Shown in pieces: positions 17,700 through 26,159 of a DNA stretch of 41,498 nucleotides (positions within the stretch are counted from its first letter, which is position 1; every line of letters begins with the position of its first letter). The notes below the pieces were generated by a model, which saw only the letters and a program-made list of their open reading frames with translations, ran no database searches and was not told where the DNA came from. This DNA is from Sphingomonas sp. (GTDB lineage: Bacteria > Pseudomonadota > Alphaproteobacteria > Sphingomonadales > Sphingomonadaceae). The stretch spans positions 1 to 41,498 of the forward strand of contig NZ_SSMY01000013.1 of assembly GCF_004799495.1 (NCBI RefSeq), in the 5' to 3' direction. Made by a program: the position numbers and the translations under genes.

Positions 17700-19976
17700 A
17701 TGGCCGACGAAGAAGAGACCGTTCATTACGATGGCGCCGAGGGCGGCTGGGGCTCGCTTCGCGGGATCGTCGAAACCGCGTGGCGCGAACGCTCGACGCC
17801 CGCCGCGCTCAACACGCTACGGCGACAGAACAAGGTCAAGGGGTTCATGTGCGTGTCGTGCGCCTGGACCAAGCCGGCGCACCCGCACACGTTCGAATTC
17901 TGCGAAAACGGCGCCAAGGCGACGTTGTGGGAACTGACCACGCGGCGCTGCACGCCCGATTTCTTCGCCAAGCACACGGTCACCGAGCTCAAGACGTGGA
18001 AGGATCATGATCTCGAGCAGCAGGGCCGGCTGACGCACCCGATGCGCTTCGACCATGCCAGCGACACCTATGTTCCCTGCTCGTGGGAGGAAGCGTTCGA
18101 AGGCATCGGTCGTGAATTGAAGGCGATCGATCCAGGGTCGGCGGTGTTCTACGCCTCGGGCCGCGCCAGCCTCGAGACGAGCTACCTCTACGCTTTGTTC
18201 GCGCGGCTCTATGGCCACAACAACCTGCCCGACAGTTCGAACATGTGTCACGAGACGACCTCGGTCGCCTTGAAGAAGGTGATCGGGTCGCCGGTCGGCA
18301 CGTGCGTGCTCAACGATTTCCACCTGTGCGACGCGATGTTCTTCTTCGGCCAGAACCCCGGGACCAACAGCCCGCGGCTGCTCCACCCGCTCCAGGAAGC
18401 GGTGCGCCGCGGGGTCAAGATCGTCACCTTCAATCCGATCCGCGAAAAGGGCCTGGAGGTGTTTAAGAACCCGCAAAGCCCGACCGAGATGCTGACGCCC
18501 AAGGAGACTAAGATCTCGACGCTCTATCTTCAGGTCAAATCGGGCGGCGACATCGCGGCGATCATGGGGATGATCAAGCATGTGCTCGCCGCCGAGGAGA
18601 AGAAATGGGCGGAGGAGAAGCTCCACGTCCTCGATGTCGATTTCATCAAGCAGCACACGATCGGGTTCGAGGAGGTCAAGGCCAAGGCCGATGCGACGAG
18701 CTGGGACGAGATCGAGCGCGAGAGCGGCCTGGCGCGCGCCGATATCGAAGCGGCGGCGCAAATCTACATCGAGGCCGAACGCTCGATCTGCCTGTACGGC
18801 ATGGGCCTCACCCAGCACGTGCACGGCTTCGACAGTCTTGCGATGCTGACCAACCTCTGGCTGCTCAAGGGCAATATCGGCCGCGACGGTGCCGGCATCT
18901 CGCCGGTGCGCGGTCATTCCAACGTGCAAGGCCAGCGTACCGTCGGCATTTCCGAAAAACCCGAACTCGTCCCGCTCGACAAATATGCCGAGCAGTTCGG
19001 GTTCGAGCCGCCGCGCGAAGAGGGGATGAACACCGTCAAGGCGTGCGAAGGCATCCTGTCGGGCGAGGTCAAGGCGTTCGTCAGTCTGGGCGGCAATTTC
19101 GTCCGCGCGATCCCCGAGCGCGAGAAGATGGAGGCCGCGTGGAGCAACATGCGGCTGACCGTCCAGATCGCGACCAAGCTCAACCGCAGCCACCTGATCA
19201 ACGGCGAGGTCGCGTACCTGCTTCCGTGCCTCGGCCGGTCCGAGGAGGACAGGCAGGAAAGCGGCGCGCAGGCGGTGACGATGGAGGATTCGCTGTCGTG
19301 CATCCACGGCTCGCTCGGCAAGAACAAGCCGGCGTCGAAGGATCTCAAATCCGAAGTCGCGATCGTCGCGGGGATCGCCAAGGCGACCTTGCCGCCCAAC
19401 CCCAAGGTCGACTGGGATGGCTGGACCGCCGACTATGCCAAGGTCCGCGACTTGATCGAGCAAACCTATCCCGAGCAATTCCACGACTTCAACGACCGGG
19501 TGTTTACGCCGGGCGGGTTCTACCGCGGCAATGCGGCGCGCGAACGTGTGTGGAAGACCGAGAGCGGCAAGGCGCAATTCACCGTGCCCAAGACGATGCG
19601 ATCGATCGGGTTCGCGGACAAGGAAGGCCGCTATCGCCTGATCACCTTGCGGTCGAACGACCAGTTCAACACGACGATCTACGGCTATTCGGACCGCCTG
19701 CGCGGGATCGAGGGCACGCGCGACGTCGTGCTGATGAACCCGGAGGATATCGCTGCGGCGGGGCTGTCCAAGGGTCAGGTCATCGCGCTGGCCAGCGACG
19801 CGGACGATGGTGTCGACCGCCGGGTCGGCGGGCTGACGGTCACGCCGTTCCTGCTGCCGCGCGGCTGCATCGGGGCCTATTATCCCGAAATGAACCCGCT
19901 GATCCCGCTCTGGTACCACGACGAGGAGTCGAAAACGCCCGCGGCCAAGGGCGTGCCGGTGCGGATCGTCGCCTGA
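17700..19976 (+). CDS. FdhF/YdeP-family molybdopterin oxidoreductase
   Basis: The product is 758 residues from ATG 17700 (AAAGG upstream); the in-frame start at 17628 adds an unsupported extension. The N-terminus has C-x2-C-x13-C (Cys51, Cys54, Cys68; GFMCVSCAW and FEFCENGAK), a reduced iron-sulfur site typical of this family. SNMCHETTSVAL places Cys183 where formate dehydrogenases carry the Sec/Cys molybdenum ligand. GMGLTQHVHGFD and RGHSNVQGQRT are cofactor-binding blocks, and the C-terminus is the MGD-binding barrel. E. coli YdeP is linked to acid resistance; the true substrate is unknown, with formate the obvious candidate. There is no Tat signal, so it is probably cytoplasmic. It heads an operon of cytochromes and a caa3-type oxidase, beside fdhD-mobA. 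Confidence 0.9.
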   Translation: MADEEETVHYDGAEGGWGSLRGIVETAWRERSTPAALNTLRRQNKVKGFMCVSCAWTKPAHPHTFEFCENGAKATLWELTTRRCTPDFFAKHTVTELKTWKDHDLEQQGRLTHPMRFDHASDTYVPCSWEEAFEGIGRELKAIDPGSAVFYASGRASLETSYLYALFARLYGHNNLPDSSNMCHETTSVALKKVIGSPVGTCVLNDFHLCDAMFFFGQNPGTNSPRLLHPLQEAVRRGVKIVTFNPIREKGLEVFKNPQSPTEMLTPKETKISTLYLQVKSGGDIAAIMGMIKHVLAAEEKKWAEEKLHVLDVDFIKQHTIGFEEVKAKADATSWDEIERESGLARADIEAAAQIYIEAERSICLYGMGLTQHVHGFDSLAMLTNLWLLKGNIGRDGAGISPVRGHSNVQGQRTVGISEKPELVPLDKYAEQFGFEPPREEGMNTVKACEGILSGEVKAFVSLGGNFVRAIPEREKMEAAWSNMRLTVQIATKLNRSHLINGEVAYLLPCLGRSEEDRQESGAQAVTMEDSLSCIHGSLGKNKPASKDLKSEVAIVAGIAKATLPPNPKVDWDGWTADYAKVRDLIEQTYPEQFHDFNDRVFTPGGFYRGNAARERVWKTESGKAQFTVPKTMRSIGFADKEGRYRLITLRSNDQFNTTIYGYSDRLRGIEGTRDVVLMNPEDIAAAGLSKGQVIALASDADDGVDRRVGGLTVTPFLLPRGCIGAYYPEMNPLIPLWYHDEESKTPAAKGVPVRIVA

Positions 19977-20432
19977 ATGGCGCGCGGGCCGGCTATCCTA
20001 CTGGTCGCCGCGTGCCTGGGCGGGTGCACCAACGAAGCGCGCACGCTGGGCCCGTCGCTTCCGCAGACCCGCCCGGTGGGTGACGACGACCCGCGGATTA
20101 CGGCGTACCAGGACAATTATAACCAGGTGTCGCAGGGCGGACGTTATTTCTCCTGGTATGGCTGTTCGGGCTGCCACACTGAGAATGCGAAGGGCGCCGC
20201 GAATTTGCCCGACGGGCGCTGGCGATATGGCGGCGGGTTCGCTCAGGTGTTCGGATCGATCGCCGACCGGCACGGCCGGCTGGCTTACGGATCGCGCGTT
20301 CCGATCGAGCAATTGTGGCAACTGACGGCCTACGTCCGCGACTTGCCGCAGCATTACCCCGAGAAGCGCCGCCGCGTTCAGAAGGACGCGCAGGCCGAGC
20401 CGCAGGGGTTGACCTGGTCGGGGCCGCAATGA
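19977..20432 (+). CDS. Monoheme cytochrome c lipoprotein without a methionine ligand
   Basis: The product is 151 residues. ATG follows the preceding TGA with no gap. The signal ends in a lipobox (LGGC, Cys17), so it is predicted to be membrane-anchored and periplasmic. The heme motif is CSGCH (residues 63-67). No methionine occurs after the start residue. The place where similar cytochromes have GMPAWG reads GRLAYG here (FGSIADRHGRLAYGSRVP). The sixth iron ligand must be something else, perhaps the nearby His, or the site may be open. It is a likely electron carrier between dehydrogenase and oxidase or a structural subunit. Confidence 0.85.
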   Translation: MARGPAILLVAACLGGCTNEARTLGPSLPQTRPVGDDDPRITAYQDNYNQVSQGGRYFSWYGCSGCHTENAKGAANLPDGRWRYGGGFAQVFGSIADRHGRLAYGSRVPIEQLWQLTAYVRDLPQHYPEKRRRVQKDAQAEPQGLTWSGPQ

Positions 20433-21421
20433 AGCGCTCGGTCCTCCTGCCGCTCTTCCTGCTCAACGGGTGCGTCGGCATCCAGTCGCCGCTCGCGCCC
20501 GCCGGCGATCAGGCAAGTGCGCTCCACCAATTGCTGGTGCTGATGACGGTCGTTTGCGGCGCGGTCTATCTGATCGTGCTCGGCGGGATCGGTTGGGGCC
20601 TGTGGCGCGCGCGGCGGCGGATTCGGTCGGGTGACGAGCAAGCCGCGAACGATCAGGTGCTCGACCGCGGATTGTGGGTAACCGCGGGCGTGATCGTCGT
20701 CGGCCTGACGGTGCTGATCGTCGGCAGCTTCGTCGCCGATCGCGCGCTGTTCGTGTCGCGCAGCCAGGAAACGCTCGAGATACGGATCACCGGCCATCAA
20801 TGGTGGTGGCGGATCGAATATCGCGATCCGGCGAGCGGCCGCTGGATCGAGACCGCGAACGAGCTTCATTTGCCCCGCGGGCGCACCGCGCGCGTGCTGC
20901 TCGGCTCGGCGGACGTCATCCACAGCTTCTGGGTGCCCAATGTCGCCGGCAAGATCGACATGGTGCCCGGACGCCGCAACGTCGTCGACCTTACGCCGCG
21001 CACCGACGGCTGGTTTCGTGGCCAGTGCGCCGAATTCTGCGGGGCGCAGCACGCGCACATGGCGTTCGACGTCAAGGTCGAGAGCCCAGCCGTGTTCGAC
21101 GCGTGGCTGGCGGCGCAAGCTGCCAACGCCACCGCGCCCGCCGACGCGGCGGCTGCGCGCGGCCAAGCGGTGTTCGCGGGTCCCTGCGCCGAATGCCATG
21201 TCGTGCGCGGCACCGGCGCGGCCGGGCGCGCCGGGCCCGACCTAACGCATTTCGCTTCGCGGCGTTCGATCGCGGCGGGAACGCTGACGATGTCGCGTGG
21301 CGGGGTGCAGGGCTGGGTGGCGCAGCCGCAGGGGGTCAAGCCGGGCACATCGATGCCGACCGTGGTCCTCGCCCCAGCGGATCTCAATGCGGTCTCCCGC
21401 TATCTGATGACGCTCAAATGA
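20429..21421 (+). CDS. caa3-type cytochrome c oxidase subunit II with fused cytochrome c
   Basis: The product is 330 residues; the start overlaps the previous stop (ATGA). A lipobox-like N-terminus (LFLLNGC) is followed by two membrane helices (about 32-55 and 80-102), then the CuA cupredoxin domain. CuA ligands are His165 (DVIHSFW) and the CAEFCGAQHAHM motif (Cys200, Cys204, His208, Met211). A cytochrome c domain follows with CAECH at 253-257 and Met309 in GTSMPT. The fusion defines the caa3 type. It accepts electrons from c-type cytochromes at the periplasmic face. Confidence 0.93.
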   Translation: MKRSVLLPLFLLNGCVGIQSPLAPAGDQASALHQLLVLMTVVCGAVYLIVLGGIGWGLWRARRRIRSGDEQAANDQVLDRGLWVTAGVIVVGLTVLIVGSFVADRALFVSRSQETLEIRITGHQWWWRIEYRDPASGRWIETANELHLPRGRTARVLLGSADVIHSFWVPNVAGKIDMVPGRRNVVDLTPRTDGWFRGQCAEFCGAQHAHMAFDVKVESPAVFDAWLAAQAANATAPADAAAARGQAVFAGPCAECHVVRGTGAAGRAGPDLTHFASRRSIAAGTLTMSRGGVQGWVAQPQGVKPGTSMPTVVLAPADLNAVSRYLMTLK

Positions 21422-23307
21422 CCCCCGACCGGAACCAGATCGAGCGGCTGTCGCTCACGTGGCGCGATGCGCCGGGGCTGTGGGGCTTCCTGACCACGGT
21501 CGATCACAAAAGGATTGCCGCGCGCTACGTCGTGACCGCGCTGTTGCTGCTGTTCCTCGCCGGCATGGTGGCGGTCGACATGCGCTTCCAGCTGGCGATC
21601 CCCGAAAACACGCGGATGACGCCGCAGGTCTTCAACGAAGCCTTCTCGCTGCATGGCTCGACGATGCTGTTCCTCGTGTCGGTGCCGCTGATGGAAGCGA
21701 TGGCGCTGTGGCTCGTCCCGCTGATGCTCGGCGCGCGCAACATGGCGTTCCCGCGGCTCGGCGCGTTCAGTTTCTGGCTCTATCTGGGCGGCGTGCTGAC
21801 GCTGTGGATCGCGCATGTGATGGACATCACGCCCGATCTCGGCTGGTTCGAATATCCCCCGCTCGCCGGGCCGACCTATTCTCCCGGCCACCGTGCCGAC
21901 ATCTGGGCGCAGATGATCACCTTCACCGAAGTCGCGGCGCTCGCCGCCTCGGTCAACGTCGCCGCGACGATCCTCAAGATGCGTCCGCCGGGAATGACGC
22001 TGGCGCGGATGCCGGTGTTCCTGTGGGCGATGCTGATCGCGTCGATCATGACGATCCTGTCGATGCCGGCGATCATGCTGGTGACCTCGATGCTGATTGC
22101 CGACCGGATGGTCTCGACGCATTTCTTCTCGCCCGCGGGCGGCGGCGACGTGATTCTGTTCCAGCACCTCTTCTGGTTCTTCGGTCACCCTGAGGTCTAC
22201 ATCATCTTCATACCCGCCACGGGGTTCGTGTCGTCGATCGTCGAGACCTTCTCGCGCCGCAAGCTGTTCGGGCACAGCGTGCTCGTCCTGTCGATCATCG
22301 CGATCTGCGCGCTCGCGTTCGGGTTGTGGGTCCACCACATGTTCGCGGTCGGGTTGCCGCGGCTCGGCAACGATTTCTATACCGCGGCGAGCATGGCGAT
22401 CGCGGTTCCGGCGGGGCTGCAGATCTTCTGCTGGACCGCAACGATGTGGAACGGGCGGCCGTGGCTCGCGACGCCGATGCTGTGGGTGATCGGGTTCATC
22501 GCGACCTTCGTGATCGGCGGGCTGTCGGGGGTGATGACTGCGTCGGCAGCGCTCGACCTGCAACTGACCGACACCTATTTCATCGTCGCGCACCTGCACT
22601 ACGTCCTGATCGGCGGCGCGCTATTCCCGTTGTTCGGCGCGTTCTGCTACTGGTACCCGAAGGCGACGGGCAGATTGATGTCCGAAGGATGGGGCCGCAT
22701 TGCGTTCGGCCTGATCGTCGGCGGGTTCAACCTCGGCTTCTTTCCGATGCACTTCCTCGGGCTGATGGGGATGCCGCGGCGAGTCTATACCTACCCCGCC
22801 GGGATGGGGTGGGACACGCTCAACCAGGTCGCGACGGCGGGGAGCGTCATCGCGGTCTTGGGCGGGCTGGTGTTCGTCGGCAATGCGGTGATCAGCTACT
22901 GGCGCGGCAAGCCGTCGGGCGCCGACCCGTGGCGCGGATCGACGCTCGAATGGGCGAGCGAGTCGCCGCCGCCGCCCTGGAACATCGCCTATACGCCGGT
23001 GGTCGACAGCCTGACGCCGATGTGGGACGACCGGCCTGCGTTGCGTGCGATGGACGGGCTGTCGGCCGATATGCGCGAAGTGCTGGTGACGTCGGTCACC
23101 GATGCGGCGCCGCTCTATCGCCAGAAGAGCGTCGAACCATCGGTCTGGCCGCTGGTCACCGCGCTCGCCGTGTCGGCGATGTTCATCGGCAGCATCTTCA
23201 CGCCCTGGGCGATCGTGGCAGGCGCAATCCCGATCGGCGCGGCGCTGACCGGCTGGTTCTGGCCGGCGCCCCGGCCCGAGGCCGGCTCGCAGCGGGAGGC
23301 ATCATGA
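21418..23307 (+). CDS. ctaD: Cytochrome c oxidase subunit I
   Basis: The product is 629 residues; ATGA overlap with the subunit II gene. About 12 core helices carry heme-copper ligands: His79 (HGSTMLF) and His394 (HLHYVL) for low-spin heme a, His392 for heme a3, and His257 (GHPEVY), His306 and His307 (VHHMF) for CuB. Glu259 and Tyr261 in HPEVY match the A-family proton-channel Glu and the cross-linked Tyr. A C-terminal extension adds two further helices (about 560-615), as in some caa3 enzymes. The reaction is reduction of oxygen to water with proton pumping. Confidence 0.95.
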   Translation: MTPDRNQIERLSLTWRDAPGLWGFLTTVDHKRIAARYVVTALLLLFLAGMVAVDMRFQLAIPENTRMTPQVFNEAFSLHGSTMLFLVSVPLMEAMALWLVPLMLGARNMAFPRLGAFSFWLYLGGVLTLWIAHVMDITPDLGWFEYPPLAGPTYSPGHRADIWAQMITFTEVAALAASVNVAATILKMRPPGMTLARMPVFLWAMLIASIMTILSMPAIMLVTSMLIADRMVSTHFFSPAGGGDVILFQHLFWFFGHPEVYIIFIPATGFVSSIVETFSRRKLFGHSVLVLSIIAICALAFGLWVHHMFAVGLPRLGNDFYTAASMAIAVPAGLQIFCWTATMWNGRPWLATPMLWVIGFIATFVIGGLSGVMTASAALDLQLTDTYFIVAHLHYVLIGGALFPLFGAFCYWYPKATGRLMSEGWGRIAFGLIVGGFNLGFFPMHFLGLMGMPRRVYTYPAGMGWDTLNQVATAGSVIAVLGGLVFVGNAVISYWRGKPSGADPWRGSTLEWASESPPPPWNIAYTPVVDSLTPMWDDRPALRAMDGLSADMREVLVTSVTDAAPLYRQKSVEPSVWPLVTALAVSAMFIGSIFTPWAIVAGAIPIGAALTGWFWPAPRPEAGSQREAS

Positions 23308-23921
23308 CGGCGCCGCGCGAATTCGAGCTGGTCGGCGACCTGAAGAGCCTGCCCGTCAGCGAGACCGGCGCGCGCCACCTCGTGTGGTGGGGCAATATCG
23401 GCTTCATGGTGATCGAGGGCACGGGGTTCCTGCTCGCCGCAGCGGCGTATCTCTATCTGATGACTCAAGCGCCGGCGTGGCCGCCCAAGGGCGATCCGCT
23501 GCCCGGGCTCACGTGGAGCGGTGTCCTGACTGCGATGCTGTTGCTCAGCGAGATTCCGAACCTGTGGGTGCTGCGTTGCGCGCGCGCCAAGAAGTTGGCG
23601 GGGGTGCGCTGGGGCGTGCTCGCGATGGCAGTGATCGGCGTGCTCATCCTGATCCCGCGCGGGCTCGAGTTCGCGACCATCGGCCCGCCTTGGTACGCGG
23701 ACGGCTACGGGTCGATCCTGTGGGCGCTGCTGATCCTCCACACGACGCACATCGTCACCGACCTGGGCGATACGATCGTGATCAGCGCGTGGCTGTTCAC
23801 GCATCATGTCGACGACGACCGCTTCGCCGATGTCGAAGACAATTCGAACTATTGGACCTTCGTCGTGCTGGTCTGGGTGCCGATCTATGCCCTGATCTAT
23901 TGGGCGCCGAGGCTGGCATGA
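23304..23921 (+). CDS. Cytochrome c oxidase subunit III
   Basis: The product is 205 residues; ATGA overlap with the subunit I gene. There are five membrane helices, with GFMVIEGTGFLLAAAAYLY near the start and LLILHTTHIVTDLGDT in the later part, which recall the heme-copper oxidase subunit III fold. The length suits the short five-helix form. It stabilises subunit I and the proton uptake path. Confidence 0.88.
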   Translation: MTAPREFELVGDLKSLPVSETGARHLVWWGNIGFMVIEGTGFLLAAAAYLYLMTQAPAWPPKGDPLPGLTWSGVLTAMLLLSEIPNLWVLRCARAKKLAGVRWGVLAMAVIGVLILIPRGLEFATIGPPWYADGYGSILWALLILHTTHIVTDLGDTIVISAWLFTHHVDDDRFADVEDNSNYWTFVVLVWVPIYALIYWAPRLA

Positions 23922-24226
23922 GCATCCGCGGGCGTGCCTGGACCGCATTGCTGCTGCCGCCGGTCAGCTGGTTCGTGTTCGAACAAGGGCTGTCGACCCT
24001 GCTCCATGCCGATTGCACGCAATGGGGCATCGGCTTGGCCTGGGGCATCGTCAGCTTGACCCTGTGCGGCGTCGCGTTCCGCATCGCCTGGCCGTTGCGG
24101 CAGCCGCGCGAAGGCCTAGCCGACATCTGGCTCGCGCGGCTGGCGCTGGTGACGGCGGGGCTGTTCGCGCTCGCCATCGCGTTTCAGACGCTGGCGATTT
24201 CGATGGTGCCGGCATGCCTGCGCTGA
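23918..24226 (+). CDS. Small membrane protein of the oxidase operon
   Basis: The product is 102 residues; ATGA overlap with the subunit III gene. Three hydrophobic segments are visible (about 8-28, 35-57, 72-95). It contains WFVFEQGLSTLLHADC near the first helix. No family is assigned with confidence. Its position suggests a small structural subunit or assembly helper of the oxidase. The next gene starts inside its 3' end (13-base overlap). Confidence 0.78.
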   Translation: MSIRGRAWTALLLPPVSWFVFEQGLSTLLHADCTQWGIGLAWGIVSLTLCGVAFRIAWPLRQPREGLADIWLARLALVTAGLFALAIAFQTLAISMVPACLR

Positions 24227-25095
24227 GGTGGCCGGCGGGGCTGGCGCTCGGCCTCGGCCCGGCGGGCGCCGCATGGGCGCACGATACCGGCGCCAGCCAT
24301 CAGGAGCCGCCCGGTTGGACCTTGGATCCATGGATCGTCGTTCCGTTGCTGATCGTGCTCGCGTTATTTGCGATCGGTTGGAAGCGGCTGAGCGCGCGAG
24401 CGAACCTAGGCGCCGACCGCCTCGCGCATCGGGCACGGCTGTTCGGTGCCGGGTGGCTGGTGCTCGCCGCCGCGCTGGTTTCCCCGCTCCACGAAGCAGG
24501 CGAGCGGTCGTTCGCCGCGCACATGTTCGAGCACGAACTGATCATGCTTGCCGCCGCGCCGTTGCTGGTCCTGTCGGAACCGCTGGCGATCATGCTCTGG
24601 GCGTTTCCTGCGGGCGGGCGCCGCGGTATCGGCGCGGTCACCACTGCACGGCTGGTTCAGGCGACGTGGCACTTCCTGTCCGCGCCGCTCGTCGCCACGC
24701 TGGTGCAGGCCGCTGCCTTGTGGCTGTGGCATGCGCCCCCGCTGTTCGATCTCGCGCTGGCGAGCGACGGCTGGCACGCCGCGCAGCATCTGTCGTTCCT
24801 GGTCAGCGCCCTGTTCTTCTGGAGTGCGATGCTGAGCCGGCGCACCCCTGTCGGCGTGGCGGCGCTGTGCCTCGTCGCGACCTCGGTGGTGTCGGGCGCG
24901 CTCGGGGCGCTGATGGCGTTAGCGACCAGCCCCTGGTATGCCGGCTATGCGCGGCTCGGCCTGTCGCCTTATGGCCTGACCCCGGCCGAGGACCAGCAAG
25001 TCGCGGGGCTGTTGATGTGGGTGCCCGGCGGGCTCGTCCACGCGGGCGCCGCGCTTCTCGTCATGCGCCGTTTGTTGAGGCCTGCTCATGCCTAG
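24214..25095 (+). CDS. ctaG: CtaG-type cytochrome c oxidase assembly protein
   Basis: The product is 293 residues from ATG 24214. An N-terminal signal-like helix ending AWAHDTG is followed by about seven membrane helices with LVSPLHEAGERSFAAHMFEHELIMLAAAPLLVLSEP, a family block of caa3-type CtaG with several His residues that could handle copper (here summarised by the shorter motifs SPLHEAG and MFEHELIM). It is involved in CuB or CuA site maturation of caa3 oxidases. This is the caa3_CtaG family, not the Cox11-like CtaG. Confidence 0.88.
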   Translation: MPALRWPAGLALGLGPAGAAWAHDTGASHQEPPGWTLDPWIVVPLLIVLALFAIGWKRLSARANLGADRLAHRARLFGAGWLVLAAALVSPLHEAGERSFAAHMFEHELIMLAAAPLLVLSEPLAIMLWAFPAGGRRGIGAVTTARLVQATWHFLSAPLVATLVQAAALWLWHAPPLFDLALASDGWHAAQHLSFLVSALFFWSAMLSRRTPVGVAALCLVATSVVSGALGALMALATSPWYAGYARLGLSPYGLTPAEDQQVAGLLMWVPGGLVHAGAALLVMRRLLRPAHA

Positions 25096-25510
25096 CCGCC
25101 CGCCGTCATCCAGCATGATATTCCTGGCCGGTTTGATCGCGCTGTCGGTCGGGGCGGCGATCGTGTCGGGTATGGTCCTCTACACCGAAACCAGCCGCAA
25201 GACGGAGACGCAGGCCGATGCGATCACGCGCGGTGACTGGCGCGCGGGCAAGCAGGTCGTGACGCGGTACAATTGCGGTAGCTGCCACAAGATCAGCGGG
25301 ATCGATGGCGCCAGCGGGATGGTCGGGCCCGATCTGGCGGATATCGGCAAGCGCGTGACGATCGCCGGCAGCCTGCCCAACGATCCCGAGACGATGGTGC
25401 GCTGGCTGATGCACCCGCAACAGCTTCACCCCGGGAGCGGCATGCCGGAAATGGGCCTGACCGAAAAGGAAGCGCGCGATGCCGCAGCGTTCCTGTACGC
25501 GAAACAGTGA
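25088..25510 (+). CDS. Membrane-anchored cytochrome c
   Basis: The product is 140 residues; the start overlaps the ctaG 3' end. One N-terminal membrane helix (about 9-32) anchors a periplasmic class I cytochrome c with CGSCH at 63-67 and a methionine ligand in GSGMPEMG (about Met119). It is probably the direct electron donor to the fused cytochrome of subunit II. It closes the operon; the next gene is convergent. Confidence 0.9.
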   Translation: MPSRPPSSSMIFLAGLIALSVGAAIVSGMVLYTETSRKTETQADAITRGDWRAGKQVVTRYNCGSCHKISGIDGASGMVGPDLADIGKRVTIAGSLPNDPETMVRWLMHPQQLHPGSGMPEMGLTEKEARDAAAFLYAKQ

Positions 25511-25581
25511 GCGCTACGCCTTGGCCTCGTCGGCGGCGGGGCGTGGCGCTCCAGAAGCGGCAGGCCATCTCGCGACCGTAA

Positions 25582-25809
25582 TCATTTGCCGCGATCGGCA
25601 ATGATCCGTTCTTTTTCGACACGCCTCACTTGAGCCCAAGGCAGACGCTTGCCCCGCCCCTTGCCGGTAAACCGTTCCAGCAGGGTACCGCGGCCAAAAT
25701 AGAGCGCATCCACGACCCCGTCCGCCACGCGGATTTCGTGAACAACGCCGAGTTTTTGTCCGGAGATGTCGTAGATGGGTTTGCGGTAGAGATCCGATGC
25801 GTTGATCAT
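25582..25809 (-). CDS. PRC-barrel domain protein (75 residues)
   Basis: A single PRC-barrel fold of 75 residues: MINASDLYRKPIYDISGQKLG, then VHEIRVADGVVDALYFGRG and PWAQVRRVEKERII (pieces of the usual six-strand pattern). The start overlaps the stop of the preceding PRC gene (ATGA). PRC-barrel proteins are often in stress regulons. The partner and function are unknown. Confidence 0.85.
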   Translation of the reverse strand: MINASDLYRKPIYDISGQKLGVVHEIRVADGVVDALYFGRGTLLERFTGKGRGKRLPWAQVRRVEKERIIADRGK

Positions 25810-26159
25810 AATGCTCCTCGGCGCGGGACATACGAACGGGCTCTATCCTCGGCCGTGGTCAGCCCGAGACTTCGCCCCGAAGCCCGGAGCTTGACGACGC
25901 TGGTGACGCTTTCGACCTGCGCCCAGGGAACGCGCACCGCGCGTTCGCCCGCGAGCGCTATGACGATCTTGTATATCCAGGCGGAAAGGCGCGAGCGTAG
26001 CGCACCGGGGCCGACGACAAGGTTAGCGATCGCAAGCCGCTTACCCGGCTCGCCATCGAACTCGATCTCGTCGACGATGCCGCATTTCACGCCATCGGCA
26101 TCGACGATTTGAAGATCGCGAAGCCCGCTGAGGAGCTTGAGCGAGCCGCTGGCCTTCAC
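25806..26159 (-). CDS. PRC-barrel-like protein (117 residues)
   Basis: GTG start at 26159 overlaps the transporter stop (GTGA). The product has LQIVDADGVKCGIVDEIEFDGEPG and PWAQVESVTSVVKLR, the strand pattern of the smaller neighbour, with an insert carrying SRLSAWIYKIVIALAG between. It is probably a diverged PRC-barrel duplicate. Close coupling to a metal transporter gene suggests a regulatory or accessory role, which is inference. Confidence 0.78.
   Translation of the reverse strand: MKASGSLKLLSGLRDLQIVDADGVKCGIVDEIEFDGEPGKRLAIANLVVGPGALRSRLSAWIYKIVIALAGERAVRVPWAQVESVTSVVKLRASGRSLGLTTAEDRARSYVPRRGAL

Noticed and set aside
17817..19919. 700-codon frame antisense to the molybdoenzyme gene
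   Set aside because: Arg/Asp/Leu-rich shadow; the sense frame has full family motifs.
20674..23307. 877-codon frame covering parts of coxB and all of ctaD
   Set aside because: The frame happens to be open through the subunit II gene in the wrong phase; the real subunit I start is 21418 with an ATGA overlap.
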